Shown piece after piece: positions 58,287-64,000 of a stretch of DNA of 64,000 nucleotides (positions are counted from its first letter, which is position 1; each line of letters opens with the position of its first letter). Origin of the DNA: Trametopsis cervina (taxonomy: Eukaryota; Basidiomycota; Agaricomycetes; Polyporales; Irpicaceae); contig MU278355.1 in the NCBI GenBank assembly GCA_022385755.1, positions 1,199,290 to 1,263,289 of the forward strand, written 5' to 3'. The translations under genes and the position numbers were made by a program. A model generated the notes under the pieces. The model did no database searches. It saw only the letters and a list, made by a program, of their open reading frames with translations, and was not told the DNA's origin.

Positions 58287-61200
58287 ATGAGCAACACCAA
58301 ACGGAAGAGCGGATCGAAGATTCCAAGGAGCATTGCCGCGCGAATCGACGCAGGGACCACGGCGAGAAGGCCCGAGGACCCTATAGCGAGGGACGACCTC
58401 GCAGCGCCCGGGCACGACCCCGACCCGGGCATCAATCACCCAAAAGAACCGACCAAGTCGGACCGAACAGCGAGCGTACAGGAAGCCGCCGACGAAGACG
58501 CCCCGGTCCGCGAACCAACGACCGGCCCCGTGACACGCAGCCGCTCTAGGGCATCGTCCACGAGCTCAGCGAGAGAAGTCCAAGTCATCCTCGCTCACCG
58601 CCCCGTAAGTGCTCGACTCAACGAGCCGGGGGCGAAAACTACCCGCTCTCACTCCGAACATGTCCCCTCTCGAGCCAACGAGACCACCCCTGAGGCGTTC
58701 GCGGCTGAGGGACAGCTGACGACAGGCCGCCGCCACGAAGCTCAAGTGGATGAGCAGCCTCCGAGCCTCCGCGCTCAGGCGGGCATACTCGCTCGAGCCA
58801 ACGAGCATAAGGCCCCTCCTCTAGATGAGGAAGGGAGCCGACATCCAATGGATGAACCCGACGACCTGGAAGATATGTACTTCGATCCAGACGATCCGAA
58901 CGATCATATCCACCAGGGCGACGGGGGAGCCACATACGCCCCATACGAATCAGCGTCCAGGCGAACTCGAGAACCCCGAACATACACCCAATACGCTTCC
59001 CTTCCGGCTCGAGACCAACGAGCACACACCGACGGCGAGGGTCACACCCTGCTGCGTGAGGAGAGGCTACGCGGTCCCCGGAGTACACTGCCCACGGTGC
59101 CAGAAGCATCTGACCCATCGACTCGATCGCCTACAAGGCTATCTACGCTAGATGGTGTACTCAGGGCGGAGCATCAGCAGCTAAAGGAACTCAGAGACGA
59201 GCTGGACGACATCCGCGCACAGCGACAAAAGGAGCTCGATGAGCTTATCCGTCGCTCAGAAGACGACGAGAATCGATTCCAATCGATATCCGCACAGCTA
59301 CTGGAAACCCAACGAGAACTCTTTCGGGGCGCAAGGAGCGCACAAGTAACTCCTCCAACCCCATCCACGATGAACTTACGTGACGAATTAGCCCCTGCAA
59401 CCCGCAGGGAGCGCAGGAGAATAGTGCAAGAAGTACAGAACGTACTCGCAGGGAGCACGCCTCCCTTGATGCATGGGAAGGACGAGCGCACCCGTCTAAG
59501 AGAGGCAGGACTGGCTAGTCAGGCGAGCAGTGAACGCGACGATGGGTACCCCAGACGGAGAGTAGAAAGAGCGGCACCGCACGCTGCCGGGGAGCCAGAG
59601 GCGAGCGACCCGGACGGGAGCAGCTCGGAAGATCCGTACGAAAGACCCAGAAGGAGCTCAAGGAGGAATCTCACCCCTTCCAGCCCAGCCGAGCGACGTC
59701 AGGAAGCCGCCCCATTTACCTCCCATGTAGGGGCAGTCCGATCTGGAATAAACCCCCGCTTCATGATACCCACGACTTCGCAACGCCCTGTGGACACCTT
59801 CTCCAGGGTATACGAACACCCTGCGGCTCCCGAACCAGACGCATACACGGATAGTACAAGGGCATGGGCCGCCGAGGTCTTCAAGCAAGATCTCGCGATC
59901 AGTAGCGACGACCTACCTGTATTAAATAGAAATATAAAAGTTATCACGCCTGAAGCATATGCGGGCGACGACGACGTCGAGTTGTTCACAGAGTGGATCA
60001 TAAACATAAGCCGCTTCTTCCGAATGACCAGGCTTGTAGGCCAAGCACTGGATCAGGAGCGCGTGATGGTCCTTGGAGACCTACTGTCAAAGCAGGCATT
60101 ACAATGGTACAATTCGGAGGTCAGAGCTCCGGAACGGAAACGGCGCGCATGGACGCTGCTCGAAGTAGTATACGCATTACACGAGCGATTTGTCCATAAG
60201 GCAACCGCACAACTCGCCTCGGAGAGGTATGAGAAAGTCAAATTCAACACGACCTCAGGAGTCGCCGGGCTATCGAACGACCTCCTGAAGCACGCGGACC
60301 GAATGGTACAACCACCAGACGCGTACTCCCTCCGGAAGAAATTCATGAGCGCCCTCCCCGCAAGCACCCAGCGGCATCTCATCCTGGTGTATAAGCTTAC
60401 GGCGGAGAACGCAACGTATAATCAACTGCTCCGAGGGGCGATTGAAGTCGAAAATAGCAATCGCGCTCTGGAACTGTACCAAAAGCAGAGGGAGGACAAC
60501 CCCCGCACAGACAGAAGCTCTACCCATACGGGAACTGCGAACTCTACCCGCACACGAGACAACACTCGTACAAAAAGCAAGGGCCCCGCTCGAGACCACC
60601 GAGCAGATCCACGCCCCGAGGCGACGGGGCCAAGGGATCGCGACCGCAGGGGAGGCATCACCCGCAACACGCTATCAAATGTAACGGCACCCGGCAATGG
60701 CACTGGACACACACGGCAGCATGCACCGCGCCCGGCAGTGGACGAGTCCAAACTAGAGTGCTGGGACTGCGGTTACATAGGACACAAAGCAGGGAATCCG
60801 ATCTGTAAAGATCCCAAGCGTCCCTTCATGCGGCGTATGGAAGACACGCCGGATACCGAACAGGGCGATACTCAGATGCCCCCACACGGGGATGACATGC
60901 CACACGGCCACGAGCCCTATCGCACAGATGACCACGCGTTAGAAGGGGAACAGTACGAGGGCGACTACCCACACGAGACATACGAGGAATATCCAGACAG
61001 CGCCGACGATGAGGATCGACTTCCCGAGCTTCTCATGCTGCGTGTTGACTCTCCAGACGATGAGTATGCACATAGATACTGGGCCGCGGTCGATGGAAAT
61101 GACCTGACAAGCCTGCGCGAGGATGAATCCCGCCAGAGCGACGCCGATCTGCTTGCAGAAAGTGAGATCGGTACTGAAGTGCCCAGTAATGTGACTCAGG

Positions 61201-62318
61201 GCTTGCAAGACGAACTCGCACGATATGCGTCGGCCATCCACTCCATGTACAACCTCACAGTACTGGTGGAGGGGCAAGTCGACGAGGCTGTGCTCAGCAC
61301 ATTCCCAATCAACCCCATGGAGCGTGAGCCGCCTGTTCTACGTACAGGCTCCCTCATCCGGCCCAGCTCATCACCGATCGCAATGAGCATGGCCGCCGAA
61401 CGGATGGTCCGAACCACTCAACGCCTCTTGGAACGAGTGCACGAACAGCAAACAGGCCTGCGACACATCATCGCGGCTGTAAGGAGTCCGAACGCAGACG
61501 TACTGCACGTCGACACCGTGGTGGAGGACTACCTCCGAGAGGTACACGTCTCGCAGGCGAGGTGGGAGGCCCATCTCTGCCTACGGGAGGGGTCACCCCC
61601 CATGTATGGAACCCCGCAGACGTACGCCGACGCCCCAATACCCGCTGAAACATGGGATGGAGACGGCGGACTGCCCGCGGTTCAGCAACACTTTGGGATG
61701 ACTCCCATCCTATTGCCGCATCGTGAACCGCAGCCTCCCGTACAACTGCGCGCCATGGAAGGAGGCGGAGCCCATCGTGCTGCGATGAGGGTGACCAGTG
61801 AGGCACAGCCTCGGCCATCGCAACAATCTCAGTGTCTAACTGTCACTGGGTCGTTGAAAGGCCTGAAGGCAAAGATTCTCGTCGACACGGGATCCTCTAT
61901 CAATGCCGTCAGCCCATCCTTCGCGGCGCTATCACAGATCGACGTGTTCCCGCTGGACAATCCCATCGGGCTGCAATTAGGCTGCGTGGGCAGCCGCTCC
62001 AAAATAAACTTCGGGTGTCAAGCCAAGCTTCTCATGGACGGCCAAGAGTACCCAACGTACCTGGACGTGGTGAACCTTGACCACTACGACATGGTGCTAG
62101 GCATTCCGTTTCTCACAACGCACCGCGCACACCTCTCGTTCGAGCCACGCGTCATGCGCCTGGGTGAACGCCAGATCACGGTGCTTAGGGGGAGGGAGTA
62201 TGCCACAGCCCCACACAAAAAGGGATCGCCATCGAAAGGTCGCCAGATTGGAGACCAGTCACCCCTCGCACTTCATAGTACAAGGCATGGCGGACCAGCG
62301 GGATCACCCGCGGAATGA
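58287..62318 (+). CDS. Gag-protease polyprotein of Ty3/gypsy element
   Basis: 1343 residues in one uninterrupted frame. The first 500 residues are charged, low complexity (Glu/Arg/Asp/Pro) with a coiled-coil near 295-350 (EHQQLKELRDELDDIRAQR). A retrotransposon Gag capsid domain follows at about 555-735 (VELFTEWIINISRFFRMTRL, LSKQALQWYNSEV, YEKVKFNTTSGVAGLSNDLL). A zinc knuckle at 825-840 reads CWDCGYIGHKAGNPIC, C-x2-C-x4-H-x6-C, two residues longer than the canonical last spacing. After another acidic linker, a retropepsin domain has the catalytic DTGS at about 1200 (AKILVDTGSSINAVS) and MVLGIPFL. The frame ends at UGA 62316-62318. The length is large for a fungal gypsy Gag; the extra is mostly disordered N-terminus. 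Confidence 0.92.
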   Translation: MSNTKRKSGSKIPRSIAARIDAGTTARRPEDPIARDDLAAPGHDPDPGINHPKEPTKSDRTASVQEAADEDAPVREPTTGPVTRSRSRASSTSSAREVQVILAHRPVSARLNEPGAKTTRSHSEHVPSRANETTPEAFAAEGQLTTGRRHEAQVDEQPPSLRAQAGILARANEHKAPPLDEEGSRHPMDEPDDLEDMYFDPDDPNDHIHQGDGGATYAPYESASRRTREPRTYTQYASLPARDQRAHTDGEGHTLLREERLRGPRSTLPTVPEASDPSTRSPTRLSTLDGVLRAEHQQLKELRDELDDIRAQRQKELDELIRRSEDDENRFQSISAQLLETQRELFRGARSAQVTPPTPSTMNLRDELAPATRRERRRIVQEVQNVLAGSTPPLMHGKDERTRLREAGLASQASSERDDGYPRRRVERAAPHAAGEPEASDPDGSSSEDPYERPRRSSRRNLTPSSPAERRQEAAPFTSHVGAVRSGINPRFMIPTTSQRPVDTFSRVYEHPAAPEPDAYTDSTRAWAAEVFKQDLAISSDDLPVLNRNIKVITPEAYAGDDDVELFTEWIINISRFFRMTRLVGQALDQERVMVLGDLLSKQALQWYNSEVRAPERKRRAWTLLEVVYALHERFVHKATAQLASERYEKVKFNTTSGVAGLSNDLLKHADRMVQPPDAYSLRKKFMSALPASTQRHLILVYKLTAENATYNQLLRGAIEVENSNRALELYQKQREDNPRTDRSSTHTGTANSTRTRDNTRTKSKGPARDHRADPRPEATGPRDRDRRGGITRNTLSNVTAPGNGTGHTRQHAPRPAVDESKLECWDCGYIGHKAGNPICKDPKRPFMRRMEDTPDTEQGDTQMPPHGDDMPHGHEPYRTDDHALEGEQYEGDYPHETYEEYPDSADDEDRLPELLMLRVDSPDDEYAHRYWAAVDGNDLTSLREDESRQSDADLLAESEIGTEVPSNVTQGLQDELARYASAIHSMYNLTVLVEGQVDEAVLSTFPINPMEREPPVLRTGSLIRPSSSPIAMSMAAERMVRTTQRLLERVHEQQTGLRHIIAAVRSPNADVLHVDTVVEDYLREVHVSQARWEAHLCLREGSPPMYGTPQTYADAPIPAETWDGDGGLPAVQQHFGMTPILLPHREPQPPVQLRAMEGGGAHRAAMRVTSEAQPRPSQQSQCLTVTGSLKGLKAKILVDTGSSINAVSPSFAALSQIDVFPLDNPIGLQLGCVGSRSKINFGCQAKLLMDGQEYPTYLDVVNLDHYDMVLGIPFLTTHRAHLSFEPRVMRLGERQITVLRGREYATAPHKKGSPSKGRQIGDQSPLALHSTRHGGPAGSPAE

Positions 62319-62342
62319 CTAGGGGCCCCCGGCGGGAACCCC
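62313..62342 (+). promoter_or_regulatory. Probable stop-codon readthrough site between gag-protease and pol
   Basis: The stop is UGA followed directly by CUA G, the best-known leaky UGA context. Four bases later begins a G/C-only segment in which GGGG (62322-62325) can pair with CCCC (62339-62342) around an inner CCC/GGG stem. The frame after the stop is the same as gag (both start positions are multiples of three) and is open for the remaining 1.68 kb. Readthrough would yield the Gag-Pol fusion. Confidence 0.7.
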
Positions 62343-64000
62343 AGTGGACACTCTACCCACTCATCAACTGGAGCGACTGCAGCGAATACCTACAAAAACG
62401 CCCTTGCCACGGATACTGGCCGAACAGAAGATAATCTAAGTAACCCCACACGAGAGGAGGAGATCCCTCGGTTGAGGGCACAATGGCTAGAGGCGTACCG
62501 AGACATCATGTCAGGAGTACCAGAGGAGCTACCACCATTCAGAGAAATAAACCACACTATACCCCTGATAGACGATAAACGCGAGTATAAATACCATTTG
62601 CCAAGATGCCCAGACGCACTTAAACCACAATTGATTGAGAAAATGGCCCGATATGAACGCGCGGGATGGTGGAAGTCAGAGCACGTATCCCAAGCCATGC
62701 CGATGATGTGTATCGTTAAAAAGGACGGTAAACTCCGCACCGTATTTGATTGTAGACAACGCAATGAAAATACTACGCATGACGTCTCCCCGTTCCCGGA
62801 CCAAGAACAGATCAGACTTGATGTCGCCCGAGCAAAGTATCGATCCAAAATAGACTTGTCGGACGCATATGAGCAGATCCGCATCGTACCGGAAGATGTC
62901 TGGAAGACGGCGTTCACCACAGTGTACGGGACAATGCTGAGCACAGTTATGCAGCAGGGGGACTGTAATGCCCCGTCCACGTTTCAGCGACTAATGAAGT
63001 TCACGTTTCGTGAATTCATTGGGAGATTCGTGCACGTCTACATGGACGACATTTTTGTGTACTCGAATTCAGTCACTGAACACGAAGAGCACCTCCATCT
63101 CGTATTCAGTACCCTTAAAAATGCACACTTGTATCTCAAGGAGAGCAAGGTGATGCTATATGCTAAATCAATGGAATGTCTTGGGCACGTCATTGACGAC
63201 CGTGGGCTACACGCAGACGCAGACAAAATGAGCAAAGTCAGGAACTGGAGAACTCCGCGAGACTATGGAGACGTCCAAAGATTCCTTGGCCTAGTACAGT
63301 ACCTAGCAAACTTCATGCCGGACGTATCAATGTATACCGGCCCACTCGCTGAGATCACTCGGAATGGCCACGCCTTTGAGTGGCGACCCCTTCATCAGAA
63401 GTGCTTCGAGTGCATTAAAGCTCTCGCGTGTAAAGTTCCCATCCTCCGCCCCATAGACCCATCGACGGGCGAGACGATTTGGGTGATATGCGACGCGTCA
63501 ATAACTGGCGTGGGTGCACTATACGGACAAGGCCCTAACTGGGAGACATGCAGACCAGCAGGTTTCATGTCAAAGAAGTTTACCACCGCTCAACACGCCT
63601 ACCGGGTGTTCGAACTGGAAACTATCGCTATCCTAGAAGCTCTCCTTAAATGGGAGGACAAGCTCATGGGCTATCCAATTACCATCGTCACCGACCATAA
63701 GGCTCTTGAATTCTTCAAGACCCAGGCTCGTATGTCTCCACGCCAAACGCGGTGGATGGAGTTCCTAGAACGATTCGAATATCTCATCAAGTACGTTCAG
63801 GGGATACTGAATAAGGTGTCGGACTGCTTCTCGAGGTACTTCGAGAATGATAGAGACGGCGAAGTACACAACTACGATGACTATGTCAACGCGGACGTCC
63901 GATTCGACCCGGATGGCGAGGAACTTCCGATTGAACGACGGAAGGAGATAGTGGCCCTGAAGCGGGAATTCGAACAACTGTTCAGCCAAAGGGTAGCGAT
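62319..64000 (+). CDS. Pol of Ty3/gypsy element: reverse transcriptase and RNase H, 3' end outside window
   Basis: Read in the gag frame after the UGA; there is no early ATG, so a readthrough fusion is the likely product. After a 60-residue link comes the RT: CIVKKDGKLRTVFDCRQRN (fingers), KIDLSDAYEQIRI with the first catalytic Asp, NAPSTFQRLM, and VHVYMDDIFVYSN, the catalytic YMDD at about 63039-63050. The thumb/connection carries FLGLVQYLANFMPD. RNase H of the Ty3 type follows (WVICDASITGVGALYGQG, FELETIAILEALLKWED, TDHKALEFF) with its Asp, Glu and Asp present. The end of RNase H (QGILNKVSDCFSRY) is followed by an acidic stretch, and the frame is still open at the window edge, where integrase should come next. 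No inactivating change seen. Confidence 0.93.

Larger units (their letters stand above)
57504..64000 (+). mobile_element. Ty3/gypsy-type LTR retrotransposon, right part outside the window
   Basis: Order gag - aspartic protease - reverse transcriptase - RNase H, intact in one frame except for a single UGA. The RT type (YMDD box, FLGLVQYLANF connection) and gene order are those of Ty3/gypsy elements. The integrase and 3' LTR would lie beyond 64000, so the 5' LTR cannot be proven by comparison and the left boundary given here is only the end of the preceding gene. No frameshift or nonsense mutation is seen in 5.7 kb, so the copy is young or still active. It is T-poor on the coding strand, like the cassette to its left. 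Confidence 0.85.

Noticed and set aside
58566..60007. Long minus-strand frames inside gag
   Set aside because: Shadows of the intact Gag frame, which has capsid, knuckle and protease motifs on the plus strand.
62390..62980. 196-codon minus-strand frame
   Set aside because: Antisense of reverse transcriptase; the plus strand carries the RT motifs.
1..64000. tRNA, rRNA or CRISPR features
   Set aside because: No B-box with a matching cloverleaf, no rRNA-like stretch and no regular spaced direct repeats were seen. CRISPR is not expected in a fungus.

Overview
The window is nuclear DNA of a filamentous basidiomycete, most likely an agaricomycete. Genes are dense and cut by many introns of about 50-60 nt with GTRNGY-type donors and CTRAY branch sites. 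The gene set is fungal: the GATOR1 subunit IML1, a DUR3 urea transporter, old yellow enzymes, a Zn2Cys6 regulator and a fungal GtaA-type glutaminase. The last 11 kb is a transposon island. All exon structures were read by hand and checked for reading phase at each junction. No species can be named from the sequence alone.

Layout, 0-25.7 kb: a compact block. A 5'-end portion of an old yellow enzyme (-), IML1/DEPDC5 (-), a second old yellow enzyme (+), the urea transporter DUR3 (-), a class I glutamine amidotransferase (+), a Trf4/Cid1-type nucleotidyltransferase (-), translation factor eIF3 subunit L (+), a PA14-containing GH3 beta-glucosidase (-), an AYR1-like short-chain dehydrogenase (-) and a Zn2Cys6 transcription factor (-). 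25.7-33.7 kb is gene-poor, with one small NTF2-like gene between two old tandem-repeat arrays. 33.7-49.5 kb is again ordinary genes: a cytochrome P450 (+), a GFD2-type DEDDh exonuclease-fold protein (-), a C2H2 zinc-finger protein (+), a membrane-anchored GtaA-type glutaminase (-), a small unrecognised gene (-), a Qc-SNARE (+) and a GNAT-Mss4 fusion protein (+). 49.5-53.1 kb holds little that can be supported.

53.1-64.0 kb is the transposon island. First come two spliced same-strand genes of unknown function, the second ending in a perfect CCHC zinc knuckle and an RGG tail, in DNA that is poor in G and T on the coding strand. Then comes a Ty3/gypsy-type LTR retrotransposon with a 1343-residue Gag-protease frame. 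A single UGA followed by CUA separates it from reverse transcriptase-RNase H in the same frame, which is open to the window end. That is the arrangement expected for stop-codon readthrough.

How the genes fit together: several loci bear on nitrogen, namely IML1 (amino-acid signalling to TORC1), DUR3 (urea uptake, with GATA motifs upstream), a glutamine amidotransferase and a glutaminase. I see no proof of a coordinated cluster. The clearest unusual items are the gag-UGA-CUA-pol junction, the two-gene CCHC cassette, the GNAT-Mss4 fusion with an ATG-only first coding exon, two 6-nt microexons, one 16-nt microexon, and two GC-AG introns.
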